The translations under genes were made by a program, and so were the position numbers. A stretch of DNA of 64,000 nt from JAZOTM01 sp045657625 (GTDB lineage Bacteria; Bacillota; Clostridia; Lachnospirales; Lachnospiraceae), in contig JAZOTM010000047.1 of assembly GCA_045657625.1 (NCBI GenBank), positions 1 through 64,000 of the forward strand, read 5' to 3'. Positions 27,747-35,509 of this stretch are shown one piece after another. Numbering within the stretch: the stretch's first letter is position 1; each line of letters begins with the position of its first letter. The notes below the pieces were generated by a model, which saw only the letters and a list, made by a program, of their open reading frames with translations, ran no database searches and was not told the DNA's origin.

Positions 27747-27783
27747 AAAGCCCGTACAGGAATTGATCCTGTACGGGCTTTTT
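27747..27783. terminator. bidirectional terminator
   Basis: A 15-bp GC-rich stem AAAGCCCGTACAGGA / TCCTGTACGGGCTTT with a 5-nt loop, between the foldase lipoprotein gene and the converging htpG. Confidence 0.92.
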
Positions 27784-27801
27784 GTATATATCATGCCGGT
27801 T

Positions 27802-29763
27802 TTATTTTGCTAATGCAAGCATAATGTCGTTGCTTCTCTGAATGAATGCAGTCATGGCTTCCGGTGATAATGGAGCGTTGCTGATTCTTGCTAAATCATA
27901 TAACTGTTCGCAGAACATTGGAACGTTCTTGGAACGGCGATGTTCTAAGATAAACTGTACCAATGGATGGTTGGCATTTAAAGTCAAGGTTTCGCTGCCT
28001 GCGCCACCAAACATAGACATGTCTAAGCCGGCACCGCCCATAGCGTACATCTTCATCATATCCTGCATACGACGGGATTCTTCGGAAAGAATCAAGATAG
28101 AAGAGATGTTCTCGTCTTTTAATTTTTCGACTTTAATGGATAATTTATCATTGTTTAAAGCCTTGTGGAAGATTTCGGTCAATTCCTTTTCGGTTTCTTC
28201 CATGCTTTCTTCGGTATCTTCTTTCATGGCATCGGTTAAATCTGCATCGATACGTAAGAAACGATAAGCATTGTTTCTTGCCTCTAACTGTGTGATGAAA
28301 GAGGTGTCGATGTTGTGATTTAAGATGACTGCCTGCATATTCTGTGCTTTGAACATGTTGATGTACTGTACCTGCTGATTTTCATCGGTTACATAGTAAA
28401 CCGGATGACGTAAATCCTTCGGTTCTTCTTCGGATTCTACGGTTTCCCCGTTTTCATCAACAACTTCAGCATCTGTAGATTCTGCCTTTGCAGCTTCTTC
28501 TAATTCAGCATCCTTCTTTAATAATTCCGGAAGGGTGATGTAGTTGCCTTCCAAATCTTTGAATAAGATGTAATCATTCATCTTATCACAGAATTTCTCA
28601 TCTCTTAAGCAACCGTATTTGATGAATGGGCTGATATCATCCCAGTATTTTTCATAGTTTTCTTTATCGGTTTTGCACATACCGGAAAGTTTGTCTGCCA
28701 CTTTCTTGGTGATGTAATCAGAGATCTTGGAAACAAAACCGTCATTTTGTAAAGCACTTCTGGAAACGTTTAATGGTAAATCCGGGCAGTCAATAACACC
28801 CTTTAATAACATTAAGAACTCCGGAATGACTTCTTTGATGTTGTCCGCAATAAATACCTGGTTGTTGTAAAGCTTGATGGTCCCTTCGATGGATTCGTAT
28901 TCGGTATTAATCTTCGGGAAGTAAAGGATACCCTTTAAGTTGAATGGGTAATCCATATTTAAATGAATCCAGAACAGAGGCTCCTTGTAGTCGTGGAATA
29001 CATTGCGATAGAAGGCTTTGTATTCTTCGTCGGTACATTCATTTGGGCTCTTGGTCCAAAGTGGATTTGGATCATTTAATGGGGTAGGCTCTTTTGGTTC
29101 TTCCCCTTCCTTTGGCTCTTCCGGCTTTGCATTTGCATTGGTTAAGTAGATTTCGGTTGGCATGAAAGAGCAGTATTTCTGAATGACTTCACGTGCTCTG
29201 TATTCATTGGCAAATTCTAAGCAATCGTCGGTTAAGTAAAGGGTGATTTCTGTACCAACGGTATCTTTGTCGCCATCTTCCATATCGAATTCGGTACCGC
29301 CGTCACAAGACCAATGTACCGCGGTAGCACCGTCTTTGTAAGAGAGGGTATCGATGGTAACGGTTTCTGCTACCATGAAAGCAGAGTAGAAGCCGAGACC
29401 AAAGTGACCGATGATCTGGTCATCGGTGGATTTATCTTTGTATTTTTCGATGAAGTCGGTAGCACCGGAGAATGCAATCTGGTTGATGTATTCTTCGACT
29501 TCGTCTGCGGTCATTCCAAGACCGTTATCGATGAATTTTAAGGTCTTTTCCTGTGGATTTACAATTACGTCAATACGTGGTTTAAATCCTTCCGGAAGGG
29601 TATATTCTCCCATCATGTCTAATTTTTTTAATTTTGTAATCGCATCACATCCGTTACTGATTAACTCACGGTAGAAAATATCATGATCGGAATAAAGCCA
29701 TTTTTTAATAATGGGGAATAAGTTATCGCTATCAATTGATAGACTTCCATGTTTTGTAGTCAT
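27802..29763 (-). CDS. htpG: chaperone HtpG (Hsp90)
   Basis: Dimeric ATP-dependent chaperone in the cytoplasm. The N-terminal GHKL ATPase domain shows YRELISNGCDAITK, DNGLGMTADEV and GHFGLGFYSAFMV, the ATP lid and binding motifs; middle and C-terminal dimerisation domains follow. 653 residues, with an extra acidic stretch near residue 440 and a proline/glutamate-rich insert near 200 that are not in E. coli HtpG. ATG 29763 follows AAGGAG; the longer frame to 29835 is not supported. A sigma-A promoter at 29990-30018 and a CIRCE operator at 30026-30052 place it under HrcA, unlike B. subtilis htpG. The 220-nt leader holds a large cloverleaf structure. Confidence 0.95.
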   Translation of the reverse strand: MTTKHGSLSIDSDNLFPIIKKWLYSDHDIFYRELISNGCDAITKLKKLDMMGEYTLPEGFKPRIDVIVNPQEKTLKFIDNGLGMTADEVEEYINQIAFSGATDFIEKYKDKSTDDQIIGHFGLGFYSAFMVAETVTIDTLSYKDGATAVHWSCDGGTEFDMEDGDKDTVGTEITLYLTDDCLEFANEYRAREVIQKYCSFMPTEIYLTNANAKPEEPKEGEEPKEPTPLNDPNPLWTKSPNECTDEEYKAFYRNVFHDYKEPLFWIHLNMDYPFNLKGILYFPKINTEYESIEGTIKLYNNQVFIADNIKEVIPEFLMLLKGVIDCPDLPLNVSRSALQNDGFVSKISDYITKKVADKLSGMCKTDKENYEKYWDDISPFIKYGCLRDEKFCDKMNDYILFKDLEGNYITLPELLKKDAELEEAAKAESTDAEVVDENGETVESEEEPKDLRHPVYYVTDENQQVQYINMFKAQNMQAVILNHNIDTSFITQLEARNNAYRFLRIDADLTDAMKEDTEESMEETEKELTEIFHKALNNDKLSIKVEKLKDENISSILILSEESRRMQDMMKMYAMGGAGLDMSMFGGAGSETLTLNANHPLVQFILEHRRSKNVPMFCEQLYDLARISNAPLSPEAMTAFIQRSNDIMLALAK

Positions 29764-29989
29764 TGTTAACCACTCCTTTTTTGTATCTGTTTTAGATAAA
29801 AGGGCGTTTGTGTTATGGATTTGCGAATCTATCATGCCACCTTCAGTGGCATGAATAATATGCGAAAAAGCCTATTGGCAAGCTAGCTTGCCATACAGGC
29901 TTTCCTCGCATATTGCACATGCGGCTTTGCCGCATAGCAGATTCGCAATATTACGTACACAAAAGCCAATCACTTTTACATCTTTTATA
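29764..29989 (-). other. long htpG leader
   Basis: About 220 nt between the htpG promoter and start. The central 128 nt (29821-29948) form a cloverleaf. The AAGGAG ribosome site lies outside it, so simple occlusion of the ribosome site is not predicted. Confidence 0.5.
29821..29948. repeat. cloverleaf-forming inverted repeat element
   Basis: A perfect 10-bp outer stem (29821-29830 / 29939-29948) encloses three separate hairpins: 29833-29840/29846-29853 (8 bp); 29857-29865/29906-29914 with inner stems 29867-29873/29897-29903 and the 16-bp palindrome 29877-29892; and 29919-29925/29929-29935 (7 bp). No gene lies inside. Confidence 0.9.
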
Positions 29990-30018
29990 ATATTAAAACC
30001 CCCAAACCCAAAAGTCAA
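29990..30018 (-). promoter_or_regulatory. promoter of htpG
   Basis: Reading the minus strand: TTGACT (30018-30013), 17 bp, TAATAT (29995-29990). Start point about 29983. Confidence 0.7.
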
Positions 30019-30025
30019 TAAAAAA

Positions 30026-30052
30026 TTAGCACTCATTTAAAATGAGTGCTAA
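30026..30052 (-). promoter_or_regulatory. CIRCE operator (HrcA site) for htpG
   Basis: Perfect TTAGCACTC, 9-nt spacer, GAGTGCTAA. It lies 7 bp upstream of the htpG -35 box, rather than over or after the start point as is usual. Confidence 0.93.
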
Positions 30053-30061
30053 TAAAAATCA

Positions 30062-33000
30062 TTAAGAAGTTTTCTTTAAGTTTTTCTGTGCAGTAGAGAG
30101 CATCAATTTAATACGGTTTAACTGATTTACCTCAGATGCACCCGGGTCATAATCGATGGCAACTACGTTTGCCAATGGATTTTCATGACGTAATTTCTTG
30201 ATAACACCTTTTCCTACGATATGGTTTGGTAAGCAACCAAATGGCTGAGTACAAACAATATTGAGGACATCCTGGTGAATCAATTCCATCATTTCACCGG
30301 TCAAGAACCAACCTTCACCGGTCTGGTTACCGATGGATACGATTGGAGATGCATACTCTGCAAGCTTACGAATGTCTGCCGGAGCTTCAAAGTGCTTGCT
30401 GCGACGGAATTCGTCTGCCATTGCGGAACGCAACCAGTTGAAGAAGGAAATTCCCAGGTTGTTGTAGAATTTTGACTTCTTACTAAATCCAAGTTCATCG
30501 GTTTTAAAGGTTGCATTGTAGAAGCAGTAGTAAATAAAATCTGTTAAGTCCGGAACTACGGCTTCTGCACCTTCGGATTCCAAAAGGTCAACCAAGTAGT
30601 TGTTGGCTACCGGGTGGAATTTAACCAAAATCTCACCAACGACACCAACCTTTGGCTTGGTAATATCCAAACGAGGAAGATTGTCGAAGTCACGAATGAT
30701 TTCACGACACATCTTCTTGTATTTCTTGTGAGATAAGAACTTCTTGTCTTCACAGAGGAATTCGGTCACTCGTTCTTTCCATTTCTCATGGAGTGCATTG
30801 GTACTTCCCGGTTCTGCTTCGTAAGGTCTTGTGGCGTATACCGCACGCATAAAGATATCTCCGAAGATCAAAGCGTAAAGTCCACGCTGAATCAACTGTG
30901 GAGTGAAACGGAATCCCGGATTCTTTTCCAAACCAACCATGTTGATGGAAATAACAGGGATATCCGGATAACCGGCTTTTTCCAAAGCACGACGGATAAA
31001 TCCAATGTAGTTACTTGCACGACAACCACCACCGGTCTGGGAAATCAAAATGGCAGTCTTGGTTAAGTCGTATTTTCCGCTTTCGATGGCATCCATAATC
31101 TGACCTACGACGATCAAGGAAGGATAACAAGCATCGTTGTTTACAAAACGAAGTCCGGAATTGATGATATCCTTTGCAGATACCTCCGGAATTTCTAAGT
31201 TGTAACCGCAAGAGCGGAAGGCCGGCAACAATAAGTCAAAGTGAATCGGAGACATCTGTGGGCAAAGAATGGTGTAATTCTTACGCATTTCTTCGGTGAA
31301 GATGACTCTTTCATAACTTGCCGGATGAATGGTGCGCTCTTCTTTCTGTGCTTTCTTCACGCGAATAGCAGCCAAGAGAGAACGGATACGAATGCGAGCA
31401 GCCCCTAAGTTGTTTACTTCATCAATCTTCAAGCAAGTGTAAATCTTACCTGATTTTGTCAAAATGTCGTTGACTGCATCGGTAGTAACGGCATCCAAAC
31501 CACAACCAAAGCTGTTTAACTGAATCATATCCAGGTTGTCCTGTAATTTTACATAGTTAGCTGCAGCATAAAGTCTGGAGTGGTAGGTCCACTGGTCCAT
31601 AACAATCAACGGACCTTCGTGTGGATTCAAATGTGCCACGGAATCCTCTGTTAAAACAGCGATTCCATAGGAAGTAATCAAATCCGGAATACCGTGATTG
31701 ATTTCCGGATCGCAGTGGTATGGACGTCCTGCAAGAACGATACCGTGACGGCCGGTTTCTTCCAAATATTTCATGACTTCTTCGCCCTTTTTCTTCATGG
31801 CTTCGCGACTGTTTTCCATTTCTGCAAAACCAAGACGAACGGCTTCTTTGACTTCGGATTTGGAAATGCCGAATTCGGCACCAAATACCTTGGCTAATTT
31901 GTCGGTTAAAGCGCTTTCATTTCCGAAGTTCAAGAATGGGTTCAAAAAACGAACTTCCCCGGAGGTGATTTCGTCTACGTTATTCTTGATGTTTTCGGAG
32001 TAAGAGGTAACAATCGGACAATTGTAGTGATTGTTTACGTTGTCATACTCTTTTCTTTCATAAGGAATGGCAGGATAGAAGATAAAGTCTGCCTTTCCTT
32101 CTTTGATTAGCCAGGAAATATGGCCATGGGCTAATTTCGCCGGGTAACACTCGGATTCGGAAGGAATGGATTCAATGCCCATTTCGTAAACCTTACGAGT
32201 GGTTTGCGGAGAAAGAATGGTACGGAATTTCAAATGTTTGAAGAAAACAGCCCAGAAAGGATAGTTTTCATACATATTTAAAACTCTCGGAATTCCTACG
32301 GATCCGCGAACCGCTTCCTCTTCTGAAAGTGGTTCATAATCAAAGATTAAATGATATTTGTAGTCGAAGAGGTTCGGAATGTTGTCCTTATTCTTCACAC
32401 CGCCGGCACCTTTTTCACAACGGTTACCGGTAATATATCTACGATTTCCGGAGAACTGGTTGATGGTTAAGAGACAATTGTTGGTACATCCCTTACAACG
32501 AGTCAACTTGGTATCGTAGGTAAGTGCACGGATTTCTTCGATGCTAAGCATTGAAGAAGCCTGGCCCTTTTCATGACGTTCTCTTGCAACCAAGGCAGCA
32601 CCAAAAGCACCCATGATTCCGGCGATGTCCGGACGAACGGCTTCGCAACCTGAGATTTTCTCAAAACTACGAAGAACGGCATCATTGTAGAAGGTTCCAC
32701 CCTGTACAACTACGTGTTCGCCTAAATCCTTGGCGTCGGAAAGTTTAATAACCTTAAATAAGGCATTTTTAATAACAGAGTAAGCAAGTCCGGAAGAAAT
32801 ATCTGCTACGGAAGCACCTTCTTTTTGGGCCTGTTTTACTTTGGAGTTCATAAATACAGTACATCTGGTTCCAAGGTCAATTGGATTCTTGGCAAACAAT
32901 GCTTCTTTTGCGAAATCCTGTACAGAGAAGTTCAAAGATTTTGCAAAGGTCTCAATAAAGGAACCACAACCGGAAGAGCAGGCTTCGTTTAACTGTACGC

Positions 33001-34318
33001 TGTCTACGGTGTTGTTTTTAATCTTGATGCACTTCATATCCTGGCCACCGATGTCCAAAATACAATCAACCTTTGGATCAAAAAATGCAGCGGCATAATA
33101 ATGGGATACAGTTTCGACTTCCCCTTCGTCCAACATCAGGGCAGCTTTGATCAAAGCCTCGCCGTATCCTGTGGAACAGGAATGTACGATGTGGGCATCT
33201 GCCGGTAAAATCTCGTAGATTTCCTTGATGGAACGAATGGCAGTCGCAAGTGGGCTACCGTTGTTGTTGTCATAGAAAGAGTAGAGAAGAGAGCCGTCTT
33301 CACCTACCAAAGCCACTTTTGTGGTGGTAGAACCGGCATCAATTCCCAAGTAGCAATCACCCTTGTAAGAGGCCAAATCCCCTTTCTTTACGTGATGGCT
33401 GGTATGACGTTTGATAAAGGCATCATATTCCTCTGTGTTTGCAAAAAGTGGCTCCATACGAGCAACTTCGAATTCCATGTGAATTTCTCCGGATAATTTA
33501 TCCAGAAGTTCGGTCATGGTAGTCGTACTATCTTCCTTATAATTAAGGGCAGAACCAATGGCTGCAAACAGATGGGAGTTGTCCGGTGTAATGGCATGCT
33601 CCTCATCCAATTTTAAAGTACGAATAAAAGCTTCCTTTAACTCAGAAAGGAAGTGTAAAGGGCCACCTAAAAAGGCAACATGTCCGCGAATTGGTTTTCC
33701 GCAGGCCAAACCGGAAATGGTCTGGTTTACAACTGCCTGGAAAATAGAAGCGGAAAGGTCTTCTTTGGTCGCACCTTCGTTGATCAATGGCTGAATATCT
33801 GTTTTCGCAAATACACCACAACGGGCTGCGATTGGATAAAGCGCCTTGTAATTTTTTGCGTATTCATTCAAACCGGTGGCATCTGTCTGAATCAAAGAAG
33901 CCATCTGGTCAATGAAAGAACCGGTACCACCGGCACAGATTCCGTTCATACGCTGTTCTACGTTACCACCTTCGAAGTAGATGATTTTCGCGTCTTCTCC
34001 ACCAAGCTCGATGGCTACGTCTGTCTGAGGAGCGTAGTGCTGCAGAGCCGTGGAAACGGAAATAACCTCCTGTACGAAAGGTACGTTTAAATGTTTTGCA
34101 AGAGTCAATCCACCGGAACCGGTAATCATCGGTGCAATGGATAATTCTCCTAATTTGTCATAAGCTTTCTTTAATAAATCGGAAAGAGTCTCGCGAATAT
34201 TGGCGAAATGTCTTTCATAATCGGAAAAAAGAAGCTCATCTGCTTGATTTAAAATCGCAATCTTTACAGTCGTGGAACCGATATCGATTCCAAGTTTGTG
34301 TAAATTCTTTTGTTCCAT
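30062..34318 (-). CDS. large 2-hydroxyacyl-CoA dehydratase activase-like protein
   Basis: A 1418-residue protein. Two ASKHA (BcrAD/BadFG) ATPase domains come first (about 8-290, starting GIDIGSTTVKIAIL, and about 320-590, starting GIDAGSTTTKVALV). Each has the cysteine pair that in HgdC activators holds the [4Fe-4S] cluster: CAGGTGSF with RCGVFAKT, and CSSGCGSF with RCTVFMNS. A CKGCTNNC cysteine cluster follows near 610, then a long C-terminal region resembling DUF2229 and the dehydratase HgdB subunit. Known HgdC proteins use ATP to drive an electron into a dehydratase; here activator and acceptor-like parts are one chain. Substrate unknown. ATG 34318 follows AAAGGTGAG. Confidence 0.88.
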   Translation of the reverse strand: MEQKNLHKLGIDIGSTTVKIAILNQADELLFSDYERHFANIRETLSDLLKKAYDKLGELSIAPMITGSGGLTLAKHLNVPFVQEVISVSTALQHYAPQTDVAIELGGEDAKIIYFEGGNVEQRMNGICAGGTGSFIDQMASLIQTDATGLNEYAKNYKALYPIAARCGVFAKTDIQPLINEGATKEDLSASIFQAVVNQTISGLACGKPIRGHVAFLGGPLHFLSELKEAFIRTLKLDEEHAITPDNSHLFAAIGSALNYKEDSTTTMTELLDKLSGEIHMEFEVARMEPLFANTEEYDAFIKRHTSHHVKKGDLASYKGDCYLGIDAGSTTTKVALVGEDGSLLYSFYDNNNGSPLATAIRSIKEIYEILPADAHIVHSCSTGYGEALIKAALMLDEGEVETVSHYYAAAFFDPKVDCILDIGGQDMKCIKIKNNTVDSVQLNEACSSGCGSFIETFAKSLNFSVQDFAKEALFAKNPIDLGTRCTVFMNSKVKQAQKEGASVADISSGLAYSVIKNALFKVIKLSDAKDLGEHVVVQGGTFYNDAVLRSFEKISGCEAVRPDIAGIMGAFGAALVARERHEKGQASSMLSIEEIRALTYDTKLTRCKGCTNNCLLTINQFSGNRRYITGNRCEKGAGGVKNKDNIPNLFDYKYHLIFDYEPLSEEEAVRGSVGIPRVLNMYENYPFWAVFFKHLKFRTILSPQTTRKVYEMGIESIPSESECYPAKLAHGHISWLIKEGKADFIFYPAIPYERKEYDNVNNHYNCPIVTSYSENIKNNVDEITSGEVRFLNPFLNFGNESALTDKLAKVFGAEFGISKSEVKEAVRLGFAEMENSREAMKKKGEEVMKYLEETGRHGIVLAGRPYHCDPEINHGIPDLITSYGIAVLTEDSVAHLNPHEGPLIVMDQWTYHSRLYAAANYVKLQDNLDMIQLNSFGCGLDAVTTDAVNDILTKSGKIYTCLKIDEVNNLGAARIRIRSLLAAIRVKKAQKEERTIHPASYERVIFTEEMRKNYTILCPQMSPIHFDLLLPAFRSCGYNLEIPEVSAKDIINSGLRFVNNDACYPSLIVVGQIMDAIESGKYDLTKTAILISQTGGGCRASNYIGFIRRALEKAGYPDIPVISINMVGLEKNPGFRFTPQLIQRGLYALIFGDIFMRAVYATRPYEAEPGSTNALHEKWKERVTEFLCEDKKFLSHKKYKKMCREIIRDFDNLPRLDITKPKVGVVGEILVKFHPVANNYLVDLLESEGAEAVVPDLTDFIYYCFYNATFKTDELGFSKKSKFYNNLGISFFNWLRSAMADEFRRSKHFEAPADIRKLAEYASPIVSIGNQTGEGWFLTGEMMELIHQDVLNIVCTQPFGCLPNHIVGKGVIKKLRHENPLANVVAIDYDPGASEVNQLNRIKLMLSTAQKNLKKTS

Positions 34319-34349
34319 AAAACTCACCTTTATAATATGTAGAAAATGT

Positions 34350-34367
34350 AGACAATCTGAATTGTCT
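34350..34367 (-). repeat. short hairpin in activase leader
   Basis: AGACAAT, CTGA, ATTGTCT: a perfect 7-bp stem in the predicted leader of the activase-like gene. Role unknown. Confidence 0.6.
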
Positions 34368-34389
34368 AAAAAACCGTTTAACAATCGAC

Positions 34390-34418
34390 ATTATAGTACA
34401 AGAATTTTGAAAAAACAA
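34390..34418 (-). promoter_or_regulatory. promoter of the activase-like gene
   Basis: Reading the minus strand: TTGTTT (34418-34413), 17 bp, TATAAT (34395-34390). The -10 is perfect, the -35 weak. Confidence 0.45.
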
Positions 34419-34460
34419 TGTTTTCCTATTATACAGTATGGGATTTTTGTCAAAGCTCAA

Positions 34461-34489
34461 TTGACAAAGGTTCCTATGGATTTTATAAT
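34461..34489 (+). promoter_or_regulatory. consensus promoter of the rhomboid-like gene
   Basis: TTGACA, 17 bp, TATAAT: a full sigma-A consensus. The -35 box is one arm of an inverted repeat TTTGTCAA / TTGACAAA (34446-34468). Confidence 0.8.
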
Positions 34490-34530
34490 TCATATTACGG
34501 TTTTTAGAAAAAAAGAGAGCGAGGCATGCT

Positions 34531-35430
34531 ATGAATTTTTTGAATAAAATGGAACGTAAATTCGGAAAATATGCCATTCCGAATTTAGTGGTATACTTGT
34601 TAATCGGCTATGCCATTGGATATGTGGTTGAAATCATCCAACCGGCATTGCTTAGTTACTTGACTTTAGAGCCGGCATATATTTTAAGAGGCCAGATTTG
34701 GAGACTGATTACCTGGGTGCTGATTCCACCGTCCGGTAGTATCTATGGTTACGGCATTTTGTTTGTTTTAATCATGATGTGGCTATATTATTCTTTGGGT
34801 ACCACCTTAGAGCGTGTGTGGGGCACATTCCGTTTTAATGTCTATATTTTCGGCGGAATGCTATTCACCATTCTTGGTGCCTTTGTTTTGTACGGGATTT
34901 ATTATTTGCTAACCGGTATGTCTATTGTCGGAATGGGCGGTTATTTTTCTACCAGTTATATCAACGAATCCATTTTCCTTGCTTTTGCAGTGATGTTCCC
35001 GGAAGCAGAAGTGCGTTTGTACTTTATTCTTCCTATTAAAATGAAGTGGATGGCAATTGTATACGGTGTCTTGATTCTGTTGGAAATCATTTTGGGCAAC
35101 TGGGCTACACGTGTGGCATGTATTTCTTCCTTATTGAATTTCTTGATTTTCTTCCTTTTAAATCGGAAGAGAAGCAGAAATCCATTCCAAAAGGCGACAC
35201 GTCGCAACAATCCTTGGGCCAATGCCATGGGTGGCGGACCGAAGAAACAGGAAGAAAAGAAGGAAAGACCTTTTTCCGGAAGTTTCCATGGCGTAGCAAA
35301 ACACAAATGTGCAATTTGCGGACGTACCAATATGGATGATCCATCTTTGGAATTCCGTTTTTGCTCAAAATGCAATGGAAATTACGAATATTGCCAGGAG
35401 CACTTATTCACCCATCGCCATGTGGAATAG
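34531..35430 (+). CDS. rhomboid-fold membrane protein with C-terminal zinc ribbon
   Basis: A 299-residue membrane protein with about six hydrophobic segments between residues 15 and 215, arranged like a rhomboid (IWRLITWVLIPPS, LYYSLGTTLERVWGTFRFNVY are typical rhomboid loop and helix sequences). The catalytic serine motif GxSG and the catalytic histidine of the last helix are not seen: the corresponding places read GYFSTSY and RVACISSLLN. The soluble tail (about 222-299) ends in a cysteine/histidine cluster, CAICGRTN...FCSKCNGNYEYCQEHLFTH, likely binding zinc. It is therefore probably a non-proteolytic rhomboid relative. Own consensus promoter; glnS follows. Confidence 0.78.
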   Translation: MNFLNKMERKFGKYAIPNLVVYLLIGYAIGYVVEIIQPALLSYLTLEPAYILRGQIWRLITWVLIPPSGSIYGYGILFVLIMMWLYYSLGTTLERVWGTFRFNVYIFGGMLFTILGAFVLYGIYYLLTGMSIVGMGGYFSTSYINESIFLAFAVMFPEAEVRLYFILPIKMKWMAIVYGVLILLEIILGNWATRVACISSLLNFLIFFLLNRKRSRNPFQKATRRNNPWANAMGGGPKKQEEKKERPFSGSFHGVAKHKCAICGRTNMDDPSLEFRFCSKCNGNYEYCQEHLFTHRHVE

Positions 35431-35438
35431 AACCTGAT

Positions 35439-35467
35439 TTGGAGAATTGGGTTTTTTATAGTAAAAT
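35439..35467 (+). promoter_or_regulatory. possible promoter of glnS
   Basis: TTGGAG, 17 bp, TAAAAT, giving a start near 35474 and a leader of about 36 nt. Confidence 0.5.
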
Positions 35468-35509
35468 ACAAGTATTGAATATCAGTAACAAGTTTTTGGA
35501 GGACAGGAA

